From Oscillospiraceae bacterium (GTDB lineage Bacteria > Bacillota > Clostridia > Oscillospirales > Oscillospiraceae): 33,066 nucleotides of DNA. Position numbers and translations under genes: made by a program. The stretch is taken from contig JAHHRY010000013.1 of the NCBI GenBank assembly GCA_020025535.1, positions 1-33,066 on the forward strand, read 5' to 3'. The notes below the pieces were generated by a model. The model ran no database searches, had not been told where the DNA came from, and saw nothing but the letters and a program-made list of their open reading frames with translations. Shown here one piece after another: positions 24,736-30,749 of the stretch; the first letter of the stretch is position 1, and each line of letters starts with the position of its first letter.

Positions 24736-25428
24736 ATGATTTACAGCACTGAAGTACTGGATATGTGCTCCGTGGCCAAGGGTGCCTACCACGGTCCCGC
24801 TCCCATTCCCGAAGAGGGCAAGTGGGTTCAGGTCAAAGAAATTAAGGATGTCAGTGGCTTCACCCACGGCATCGGCTGGTGTGCTCCTCAGCAGGGCTGC
24901 TGCAAGCTGACCCTGAACATCAAGGAGGGCATCATCGAAGAAGCTCTGGTGGAAACATTGGGCTGCTCCGGCATGACCCACTCCGCAGCTATGGCTTCCG
25001 AAATTCTCATCGGCAAAACCATTCTGGAGGCACTCAACACCGATCTGGTGTGTGATGCCATCAATACCGCTATGCGTGAACTGTTCCTGCAGATCGTTTA
25101 CGGCCGCAGCCAGTCCGCATTCTCCGAAGACGGCCTGCCTGTCGGCGCTTCTCTGGAGGATCTGGGCAAGGGCCTGCGCAGCCAGGTTGGCACCATGTTT
25201 GCCACCAAGCTGAAGGGACCCCGCTATCTGGAAATGGCAGAGGGCTATGTTACCCGCTGCGCTCTGGATGAAGACAATCTGATCATCGGTTACGAGTTCA
25301 TCAATCTGGGTAAGATGATGGACTTCATCAAGAAGGGCGACGATGCCGCCACCGCTCTGGAGAAGGCCAAGGGTCACTACGGCCGCTTCGACGGTGCTGT
25401 CAAGTACATCGATCCCCGTCAGGAATAA
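24736..25428 (+). CDS. NifU/IscU-like iron-sulfur scaffold protein (GGGtGRT partner)
   Basis: This 230-residue protein contains an IscU/NifU N-terminal-type fold. Its core reads GWCAPQQGCCKLTL (Cys49, 55, 56), then LGCSGMTHSAAMASEILIGKTILEAL (Cys77), like the IscU GC.S..A.SS....GKT segment, and VCDAI (Cys106) in place of the third IscU cysteine. Further Cys are at 11 and 175. The family is longer than housekeeping IscU (about 130-150) by about 80 C-terminal residues. Such proteins assemble Fe-S clusters. Most lysines use AAG and most leucines CTG, a sign of high expression. It is the first gene of a two-gene operon, 15 bases before the GGGtGRT gene. Scaffold function is from family resemblance; its client is unknown. 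Confidence 0.82.
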   Translation: MIYSTEVLDMCSVAKGAYHGPAPIPEEGKWVQVKEIKDVSGFTHGIGWCAPQQGCCKLTLNIKEGIIEEALVETLGCSGMTHSAAMASEILIGKTILEALNTDLVCDAINTAMRELFLQIVYGRSQSAFSEDGLPVGASLEDLGKGLRSQVGTMFATKLKGPRYLEMAEGYVTRCALDEDNLIIGYEFINLGKMMDFIKKGDDAATALEKAKGHYGRFDGAVKYIDPRQE

Positions 25429-25443
25429 GAGGAGGATAGCACA

Positions 25444-26445
25444 ATGGCTTTGTTTGAAGGCTACGAAAGAAAAATCGACAAAATCAATGGTGTCCTCGCT
25501 CAGTACGGCATCGGTTCCGTAGAAGAGTGCCGCGAGATCTGCCAGGCTAAGGGCTTTGATCCCTACACCATTACCAAGAACATCCAGCCCATCTGCTTCG
25601 AGGATGCTGCCTGGGCCTACACTGTAGGCGCTGCCATCGCTCTGAAGAAGGGCGTAAAGTCTGCCGCTGAGGCCGCTGAGGCTATCGGTATCGGCCTGCA
25701 GGCATTCTGCATTCCCGGCTCCGTTGCCGAGGATCGTAAGGTCGGTCTGGGTCACGGCAATCTGGGCGCAATGCTGCTGCGTGACGAAACCAAGTGCTTC
25801 GCATTCCTGGCTGGTCACGAATCCTTCGCTGCTGCCGAAGGCGCAATCGGCATTGCCCGTTCCGCCAACAAGGCTCGTAAGGAGCCTCTGCACGTCATCC
25901 TGAACGGTCTGGGCAAGGATGCCGCACAGATTATCTCCAGAATCAACGGTTTCACCTATGTGCAGACCAAGTTTGATTACTACACCGGCGAACTGACCAT
26001 CGTCAACGAAATCGCTTACTCCAAGGGCGAGCGTGCCGCCGTCCGCTGCTACGGCTCCGATGACGTCCGCGAAGGTGTCGCCATCATGCACAAGGAAGGT
26101 GTCGACGTTTCCATCACCGGCAACTCCACCAACCCCACCCGCTTCCAGCATCCCGTTGCAGGCACCTATAAGAAGGAATGCATCGAGCAGGGCAAGAAGT
26201 ACTTCTCCGTCGCTTCCGGCGGTGGTACGGGCCGTACTCTGCACCCCGATAACATGGCTGCCGGCCCCGCTTCCTACGGTATGACCGATACCATGGGCCG
26301 TATGCACTCTGATGCACAGTTTGCAGGTTCTTCCTCCGTCCCCGCTCACGTCGAAATGATGGGCTTCCTGGGCATGGGCAACAACCCCATGGTCGGTGCC
26401 ACCGTTTCCGTAGCTGTCGCTGTGGAAGAGGCTCTGAAGGGCTAA
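25444..26445 (+). CDS. GGGtGRT-family protein of unknown function
   Basis: This 333-residue protein carries the motif that names its family: GGGTGRT at residues 259-265, followed by LHPDNMAAGPASYGMTDTMGRMHSD. The N-terminal part includes TVGAAIALKKG, HGNLGAMLL and FLAGHESFAAAEGAIGIARSA; a glycine-rich C terminus ends in MVGATVSVAVAVEEAL. Six cysteines (29, 33, 51, 89, 118, 202, with C246 as a seventh) might hold a cluster, but there is no classical Fe-S motif. No signal peptide or membrane helix is evident. In anaerobes this family is found next to the NifU-like gene, as here, so the two products probably act together. GAGGAGG precedes the start. Biochemical function is, as far as I know, undescribed. 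Confidence 0.88.
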   Translation: MALFEGYERKIDKINGVLAQYGIGSVEECREICQAKGFDPYTITKNIQPICFEDAAWAYTVGAAIALKKGVKSAAEAAEAIGIGLQAFCIPGSVAEDRKVGLGHGNLGAMLLRDETKCFAFLAGHESFAAAEGAIGIARSANKARKEPLHVILNGLGKDAAQIISRINGFTYVQTKFDYYTGELTIVNEIAYSKGERAAVRCYGSDDVREGVAIMHKEGVDVSITGNSTNPTRFQHPVAGTYKKECIEQGKKYFSVASGGGTGRTLHPDNMAAGPASYGMTDTMGRMHSDAQFAGSSSVPAHVEMMGFLGMGNNPMVGATVSVAVAVEEALKG

Positions 26446-26455
26446 TATCTATAGT

Positions 26456-26492
26456 AAAGACCTCTGTACCTTTGGTACAGAGGTCTTTTTTT
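26456..26492 (+). terminator. Shared bidirectional terminator between convergent operons
   Basis: AAAGACCTCTGTACC and GGTACAGAGGTCTTT pair perfectly over 15 bases around TTT and run into a T tract on the plus strand. The stop codon of the convergent minus-strand gene at 26491 overlaps that tract, and on the minus strand the stem is followed by TTTACTAT, so it can serve both operons. Confidence 0.9.
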
Positions 26493-26667
26493 ACTGTTTT
26501 CTTGCAAGTGTGTAGTCATCGCCCTGACGGTAAAACGGACAGCGCCCATCCGGCGTCGCAAAGGCACGGTAGTACTCGTCCTCGTCCAGATCCATCATGC
26601 AGTAGTATTCGTCAAATTCCTCGTCGTAATCATAATACCAGCAGGTATCGCATTCAACGGTTCCCAT
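26491..26667 (-). CDS. Small Cys/Asp/Tyr-rich protein (DUF6472-like)
   Basis: This 58-residue protein reads MGTVECDTCWYYDYDEEFDEYYC and later GRCPFYRQGDDYTLARKQ. Four cysteines (CDTC ... YYC ... RCP) and a very acidic, Tyr-rich centre suggest a small metal-binding protein. The layout resembles a short clostridial family that I recall as DUF6472; the name should be confirmed. The ATG at 26667 has GGAGG seven bases upstream, placed inside the end of the yfcE-like gene. A GTG two codons upstream is less suitable. It is the last gene of the 28,980-26,490 operon and its stop lies in the terminator. Confidence 0.75.
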   Translation of the reverse strand: MGTVECDTCWYYDYDEEFDEYYCMMDLDEDEYYRAFATPDGRCPFYRQGDDYTLARKQ

Positions 26668-26669
26668 GT

Positions 26670-27185
26670 TCACGCCTCCAGAATGCGGACCCGGAATTCG
26701 CCGTCTTCATAGATCATGCAGCTGTGGCTTCCGTCCTTCGGAATGGAAACGCTGCCGGGATTGATGCAGCGGATACCGTTGCGCACCTCATCCATCTTCA
26801 CATGGGTATGGCCGGACAGGAACACGCTTCCTTCAGGAAGTGCAGGCAGATGGTCTGGGGAGGCATGATGACCGTGGGTCATATAGATGGTCAGCCCCTG
26901 ATCGTTTACCACCGCATAATCCGCCATGCACGGGAACGGCAGTACCATCTGATCTACCTCTGCTTCGCAGTTGCCGCGAATCGCCAGAATCTTGTCTGCA
27001 TATCGGGACAGCATCGGAATCACCTGCTTGGGGGCATAGTCACGGGGAAGGTCGTTCCGCGGGCCGTGGTAAAGCAGATCTCCCAGCAGCAGGATCCGGT
27101 CCGGCTGCTCGTTTTCGATGACCTCCATCAGCTTGCCGCACCAAAAGGCGGAGCCATGCAGGTCTGACGCAATTACAAATTTCAT
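26670..27185 (-). CDS. yfcE: YfcE/MJ0936-type metallophosphodiesterase
   Basis: This 171-residue protein has all the calcineurin-like phosphoesterase motifs: ASDLHG (D8, H10), LLGDLLYHG (D36), RGNCE (N72), YMTHGHH and SGHTH, followed by INPGSVSIPK. These bind two metal ions. The family hydrolyses phosphodiesters in vitro; natural substrates are uncertain. Size and motif order fit YfcE of E. coli and relatives. It is the fourth gene of a five-gene unit; nine bases separate it from the DUF1643 gene upstream, and the stop is two bases before the next ATG. Confidence 0.88.
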   Translation of the reverse strand: MKFVIASDLHGSAFWCGKLMEVIENEQPDRILLLGDLLYHGPRNDLPRDYAPKQVIPMLSRYADKILAIRGNCEAEVDQMVLPFPCMADYAVVNDQGLTIYMTHGHHASPDHLPALPEGSVFLSGHTHVKMDEVRNGIRCINPGSVSIPKDGSHSCMIYEDGEFRVRILEA

Positions 27186-27194
27186 AATGATCTC

Positions 27195-27806
27195 CTATCT
27201 TTCTGCCAGATATCCGGCAATGTCAAAAGGCTTCAGTTTTTCATCCTTGCGCAGGTAAAGCGGGTGATGAGGATGTCCCTTTTTCGTAATGGCACCGGCG
27301 CAGTACCATGCGGCGCCGTACTCCTCCCCCACCTCCAGCATATCTTTCAGACAATCTGAAAGATATTTACGCTTTTCAATGATTGCGCCCCAGGCCGCCC
27401 AGACCGCAGGCTTTTGAGAAATGGACAGCACATAGCGAAACGCCTCCAGGTTTTCCCGATGAAGGGCCATGTTGCATTCCTTTTCCATAGCATCCGGATT
27501 GGTGGCACGCTGGGCGTATACATTAAACATGATAAAGCTGTCAAAACCATTGCCCAGAGCAATCCGCTCCACGGATTTCAACGTATTATCCAGATTGTCC
27601 GGCTCCGCAGTAGACGGATTGATGCCAATACAAATCAGTGGATTCTTTCCTCTGGTTCCCAAAATGTACCGGTATTCCGAATAAAAATTGGGGGCATACA
27701 GCCACCGGTCAATATCGTAAGTGTCGCTGGGGGTGTTGGCCGCTTCCAGTGCCTGTCGGAAGCTCAGAAGCTCCAGTTCCGCCGTTGTTCCGCTGGGTAT
27801 ATGCAT
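27195..27806 (-). CDS. DUF1643-domain protein
   Basis: This 203-residue protein carries the DUF1643 core: RYILGTRGKNPLICIGINPSTA near the middle, then SVERIALGNGFDSFIMFNVYAQRATNP, AVWAAWGAIIEKR and a Pro/His-rich GHPHHPLYLRKDE. The family is widespread and has no established function; the GxNPSTA motif and the fold suggest a nucleotide or nucleobase binding protein, but that is inference. No signal peptide is present. GAGGAGAAG precedes the ATG. It sits two bases after a membrane-protein gene and nine before the yfcE-like gene. Confidence 0.8.
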   Translation of the reverse strand: MHIPSGTTAELELLSFRQALEAANTPSDTYDIDRWLYAPNFYSEYRYILGTRGKNPLICIGINPSTAEPDNLDNTLKSVERIALGNGFDSFIMFNVYAQRATNPDAMEKECNMALHRENLEAFRYVLSISQKPAVWAAWGAIIEKRKYLSDCLKDMLEVGEEYGAAWYCAGAITKKGHPHHPLYLRKDEKLKPFDIAGYLAER

Positions 27807-27808
27807 AA

Positions 27809-28375
27809 TTACTTCTCCTCTGCCGCAGGGAACCAGCAGCTGTTAGACGGGTCGTGGAAGGTGCATTCGTCTTCCTTCAGTCCCTTCTGACGGCACCAGC
27901 CCTCAAACGCTTTATTGAGAAACGCCTCGCCGCCCTCCATGCCGAACTGAATGGCCACACTGCGTCCGTCCTTTAAATAAAGATCAATCAGAATGCTTCC
28001 GCCGTTACGATAGATCTGCTGGGACTGAATGTCGCTAAATTGATAGGTAACACTTTTCTTCCCGAATGTGGAGAGAATAAAGCTGTCATCATCGTAATAA
28101 ATACCAAAGCTCAGGTAATACACGATCAGAATAACGCTGGTAATAAATACCACCACGGCGCCAATCGTCAGGACAACATCTTTTCCGCTGATTCCGCTGA
28201 ATCCGGCGATTACGGCAAGTGCAAACAGAATAATGCCGGCGGTGGCATAGCGTTTATTCAGCCGAACCGACAGGCCGCTTTTGTGCTGTGCCTGATTGCG
28301 GAAAATTCTGGAAAAGCCCTTGTCCACCAGGAAACAAAGTAAAAAGACTGCACACGCAACCAATATCATATCCAT
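27809..28375 (-). CDS. Small membrane protein of unknown function with PH-like C-terminal half
   Basis: I do not recognise this 188-residue protein. Residues 1-20 are a membrane helix (ILVACAVFLLCFLV), followed by a basic loop and two more helices (about 43-90: GIILFALAVIAGF and VVLTIGAVVVFITSVILIVYYL). The C-terminal half (FGIYYDDDSFILSTFGKKSVTYQFSDI ... LIDLYLKDGRSVAIQFGMEGG) has the short beta strands and sequence style of bacterial PH-like domains. The start at 28375 follows GAGGTG; longer readings enter the preceding gene. It lies 13 bases after the cyclo-ligase gene. Confidence 0.7.
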   Translation of the reverse strand: MDMILVACAVFLLCFLVDKGFSRIFRNQAQHKSGLSVRLNKRYATAGIILFALAVIAGFSGISGKDVVLTIGAVVVFITSVILIVYYLSFGIYYDDDSFILSTFGKKSVTYQFSDIQSQQIYRNGGSILIDLYLKDGRSVAIQFGMEGGEAFLNKAFEGWCRQKGLKEDECTFHDPSNSCWFPAAEEK

Positions 28376-28388
28376 ATCAGTCACCTCA

Positions 28389-28922
28389 TTATGCCCAGAG
28401 GACGCAGTCCACGGGAATGTCAAACGCCTCTGTTTCCAGATGTTCCACCATCTGGAAATCATAGCAAAGTGCTAATGTAGGGTGATTGGGTTCATTCGCC
28501 AGAAACTTATCATAAAAACCGCCGCCGTATCCGATACGGTGTCCCTGTGCATCGAAAACCAGTCCCGGCATAAGAACCAATGCCGTAGGATCGTCCGCAA
28601 CAGGTTCATCGGCAATCGGTTCGGGAATGCCCGCATAGCCCTTAGCCACTTTTGTCAGGTCGTCCAGATAGATAAAACGCATCTCGTCCCCGTAAACCTT
28701 TGGCACCGCTACGCGCTTGCCATCTGCAATTGCCTGCTGCAGCATAGGGACAGTCCGCACCTCCTGATTATAAGGCAGGTAGCCGTAAACTGTTTTTGCA
28801 TTCCGATAAAGCTCCGATTCCGCAAACAAAGTCCCCAGCCTGCGGCTGGCTTCTTCAATCTGCTGTTCTGTCATAGCACGCTTTTTTTCCCGGATTGCCT
28901 TACGCAAAGTCTGCTTATCCAT
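28389..28922 (-). CDS. 5-formyltetrahydrofolate cyclo-ligase
   Basis: This 177-residue enzyme uses ATP to turn 5-formyl-THF into 5,10-methenyl-THF, returning it to the active folate pool. It has the N-terminal LRKAIREKKRAM substrate/ATP region, VAVPKVYGDEMRF, and the family end motif MPGLVFDAQGHRIGYGGGFYDKFL. The ATG at 28922 has GGAGG nine bases upstream; a TTG five codons earlier lies inside that ribosome site. It is the first gene of a five-gene unit. A possible link with TrmFO, which uses methylene-THF, is general metabolism only. Confidence 0.92.
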   Translation of the reverse strand: MDKQTLRKAIREKKRAMTEQQIEEASRRLGTLFAESELYRNAKTVYGYLPYNQEVRTVPMLQQAIADGKRVAVPKVYGDEMRFIYLDDLTKVAKGYAGIPEPIADEPVADDPTALVLMPGLVFDAQGHRIGYGGGFYDKFLANEPNHPTLALCYDFQMVEHLETEAFDIPVDCVLWA

Positions 28923-28952
28923 AAAATACGCCTCCAAACAACAATCCTCTTC

Positions 28953-28981
28953 ATTTTATCAGAAGATGGTATTGTTTGCAA
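28953..28981 (-). promoter_or_regulatory. Promoter of the cyclo-ligase operon
   Basis: On the minus strand TTGCAA (28981-28976) is followed after 17 bases by TAAAAT (28958-28953), about 30 bases before the start codon. All five genes down to 26,491 lie on one strand with gaps of 2-13 bases, so it should drive the whole unit. Confidence 0.75.
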
Positions 28982-29159
28982 GCTTTGGCGTGCTTTCATT
29001 TTCCCTTTTGCCCTTCTCCCCTGTTTTATTTTCTTGCTGCTGTGCCCGCCGATATGGATACTGCAGCAGAAGCAAACTGCCCGGTAGAATCGGCACAGGG
29101 GAATTGGCGTGCCGTGCGCCGGAAAGGTTTTCACACCGTCTGCATATGCCCACAGGCAG

Positions 29160-29391
29160 CCCGGGAAGAAAAAGCCCGTCAGGGTATTTTCCGTGTACCG
29201 GTCATGGATTCCCTGCCGCCGGAGATACCTTTTGCAGCTACTTTCTGGCCTGCATTGCCAAGGGTCTGAAAATTCCGGAAGTGCTGCGGATTTCCGCTCA
29301 GATCGGCGTACTTGCGGTCAGCAAAAAAGGCGCTCCCGACAGCATCCCCACCTGGGAGCAGGTTCAGGAATTTGCCGCCGCCCGGGGATAG
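29160..29391 (+). pseudogene. Frameshifted C-terminal remnant of a PfkB/ribokinase-family sugar kinase
   Basis: Two frames together give the end of a PfkB kinase. Up to about 29210 the frame beginning at 29174 reads ARQGIFRVPVMDS. From about 29213 a second frame, one base short, reads PAAGDTFCSYFLACIAKGLKIPEVL and continues IGVLAVSKKGAPDSIPTWEQV to a TAG at 29391. Joined, they match the family motif D(S/T)TAAGDTF that holds the catalytic aspartate. One base is missing in GATTCC-CTGCC. Nothing recognisable of the other 200 or so residues lies upstream. The family phosphorylates ribose or nucleosides. Similarity is by eye, but the AAGDTF and GA..S.PT landmarks are distinctive. Confidence 0.75.
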
Positions 29392-29579
29392 TGTATCAGC
29401 TCAGGAAAGGACATATCCCCTCTCCCGGTGTAAATTTCCGGTGCAGATTTTCCTGACTGTACGGAACATCCCTGCAAAGCCTTCCGGTCGGGAACGGTCA
29501 ATTCCCATTTCCGGAAAGCTGGCAGCGCCGCAATCTGAAGAAGAAAAATAATATTACCAACATAGAAAGGAATCACAGC
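29392..29579. other. Non-coding gap between two gene remnants
   Basis: I see no gene here. The 188 bases between the kinase remnant and the nucleoside-hydrolase remnant contain short open frames with stops and no family motif. The last 20 bases hold an intact-looking GAAAGGAA ribosome site for the next fragment. It may be further decayed sequence of the same former operon. Confidence 0.5.
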
Positions 29580-29798
29580 ATGAAGAAACGGCCTATTATA
29601 ATGGATACCGATCCGGAAATCGATAATACTCTGGCAATTGCCATTGCTTTGTTTTCCGGGGAGCTTGATGTCAGACTGATTACCACGGTCACCTGCAATG
29701 TGGGCGCGGATCTGATAACGCACAATAATTCAAAGCGGAGTGTACCGAATTTCGATACACTCCGCTTCTGTTATAAACTACCTGAAAAACCACTTTAA
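29580..29798 (+). pseudogene. Truncated N-terminal remnant of an inosine/uridine-preferring nucleoside hydrolase
   Basis: The first 49 codons read MKKRPIIMDTDPEIDNTLA, then LFSGELDVRLITTVTCNVG, clearly the start of an IU-nucleoside hydrolase (usual start motif DTDPGIDD, length about 310). Here the motif has Gly13 changed to Glu and Asp16 to Asn; the latter is a calcium-binding, catalytic position. After THN the family match stops at about 29727 and the frame runs 23 unrelated codons through a hairpin to a stop at 29798. So it lacks some 85% of the enzyme and its remaining active site is damaged. It still has a ribosome site. Together with the kinase remnant it marks a lost nucleoside-catabolic locus. 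Confidence 0.82.
29733..29769. repeat. Hairpin at the truncation point, possible terminator of the SdpI-like gene
   Basis: AAGCGGAGTGTA and TACACTCCGCTT pair perfectly over 12 bases around an 11-base loop. It lies where homology to nucleoside hydrolase ends and about 25 bases beyond the stop of the minus-strand SdpI-like gene. On the minus strand only TTTGAATTATT follows, so it would be a weak terminator. Confidence 0.6.
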
Positions 29799-30172
29799 AG
29801 AGGATTTCCGTGGTCATCAAATTTCCTTTTCAGGGCCCTCTCCGTGGGAATAATTGTCAGCAGCAACACCGCTGTCTGAAGGAACATGATAATCAGGTAA
29901 GAAACCGAGATTGCTTCCCTGTGGAGCCCATAAAAAAGAATTTCAAAGAATACGGTCGGAATCAGAAGAATCCAGCCGAGCTTCCACCACAACCGTCCGC
30001 AATACTCATGGGCAAACTTCCATGTATCTTTGTTCTGCATGGATCGTTTCGTCCGGTATCCAAATGAATCGTTTATATCCTCCGGAAAGTGCTTCCACAT
30101 CATTCTTCCTATCACGATCATAAGGACAGGAATGAACAAATTGAACACGAACATCATCCACCAAAACCACAT
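29795..30172 (-). CDS. SdpI-family membrane protein (orphan)
   Basis: This 125-residue protein has the SdpI family signature DSFGYRTKRSMQNKDTWKFAHEYCG in the loop after the first helix, and four probable membrane segments (about 5-25, 65-85, 90-110 and a first helix rich in Trp/Met/Phe). SdpI of Bacillus subtilis gives immunity to the SdpC toxin and also senses it; most relatives in other genomes have no known toxin. No sdpC, sdpA, sdpB or sdpR is seen here. The ATG at 30172 follows GGGAGGG six bases upstream; a GTG five codons earlier lies in that site. It sits between gene remnants. Confidence 0.85.
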   Translation of the reverse strand: MWFWWMMFVFNLFIPVLMIVIGRMMWKHFPEDINDSFGYRTKRSMQNKDTWKFAHEYCGRLWWKLGWILLIPTVFFEILFYGLHREAISVSYLIIMFLQTAVLLLTIIPTERALKRKFDDHGNPL

Positions 30173-30217
30173 ATTGTTCCCTCCCACTCATATCTGATTG
30201 GCATTTACTTAATGGAT

Positions 30218-30246
30218 ATTCTACTGCAGGCGAACGTAAATTGCAA
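30218..30246 (-). promoter_or_regulatory. Promoter of the SdpI-like gene
   Basis: On the minus strand TTGCAA (30246-30241) is followed after 17 bases by TAGAAT (30223-30218), about 45 bases before the start codon. Confidence 0.65.
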
Positions 30247-30678
30247 GCTTCGCACCTGTGTCATCGTTACAGGCTCCCCTTCCCCATGCAAAAAAACAGT
30301 CCCTGCTGGCAGGGATTTCTCTGACGGGAACAGAACAAAAATCGCAACGCAATTCTTCTTTTTGTGCAGGCAGTTTTCTGCCCTGCCACCGGAAATCAGA
30401 AGCGTTCTCCGCCGCCCGCCTCAACGCTGCTTTCCTGCCGGATATCCGCCAAGCCGCAGGCAATGCAGTCATTCGGGCCGGCAGGCATTCATCCCTCTGA
30501 GCGTGCATACAGCGGACAAGCATTTTCCGAATATGTTTTCTCACGGGGATGCGAGAATCCGGCATACGCGACCCGTGTAGCCCTCACAGAGGTGCTGTCA
30601 GCAAAATGCTGCACGGAAATATCTCTTTTTCAGCAAAAAGCACAATCTCTTCGTGCAGTTCGCTGCAATTTGAGCTAT
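30247..30678. other. 430 bases without a recognisable gene
   Basis: Frames in both directions are open for up to about 110 codons, but they overlap each other, lack good ribosome sites and match no family I know. Base composition is like coding DNA, so this is probably decayed gene sequence. It contains a terminator-like hairpin on the minus strand at 30288-30317. Confidence 0.5.
30288..30317 (-). terminator. Terminator-like hairpin in a gene-poor stretch
   Basis: On the minus strand TCCCTGC and GCAGGGA pair around CA and are followed by CTG and then TTTTTTT. No intact gene lies upstream of it, so it may belong to a small RNA or be the leftover end of a lost gene. Confidence 0.5.
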
Positions 30679-30715
30679 AAAAAATGGAGTGGCACAGCAT
30701 AAGCTGCGCCACTCC
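30679..30715 (-). terminator. Terminator after the GH20 gene
   Basis: On the minus strand GGAGTGGCGCAGC pairs with GCTGTGCCACTCC (one G-T wobble) around a four-base loop and runs into ATTTTTTAT, 35 bases after the stop codon. Confidence 0.85.
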
Positions 30716-30749
30716 GGGAAAACTTATTGATTGAAAGGATAACTCTCAA

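Noticed and set aside
24613..26349. 578-codon open frame on the minus strand opposite the NifU-like and GGGtGRT genes
   Set aside because: Both genes on the plus strand carry family motifs, promoter and ribosome sites. Their strong codon bias leaves the opposite frame free of stops.
28966..29391. 141-codon plus-strand frame taken as an intact gene
   Set aside because: Only its last 60 residues resemble a protein family, and the upstream part of that family continues in another frame, so it is a frameshifted remnant.
30221..30565. 114-codon minus-strand frame
   Set aside because: It runs through a terminator-like hairpin, has no ribosome site and matches no family I know.
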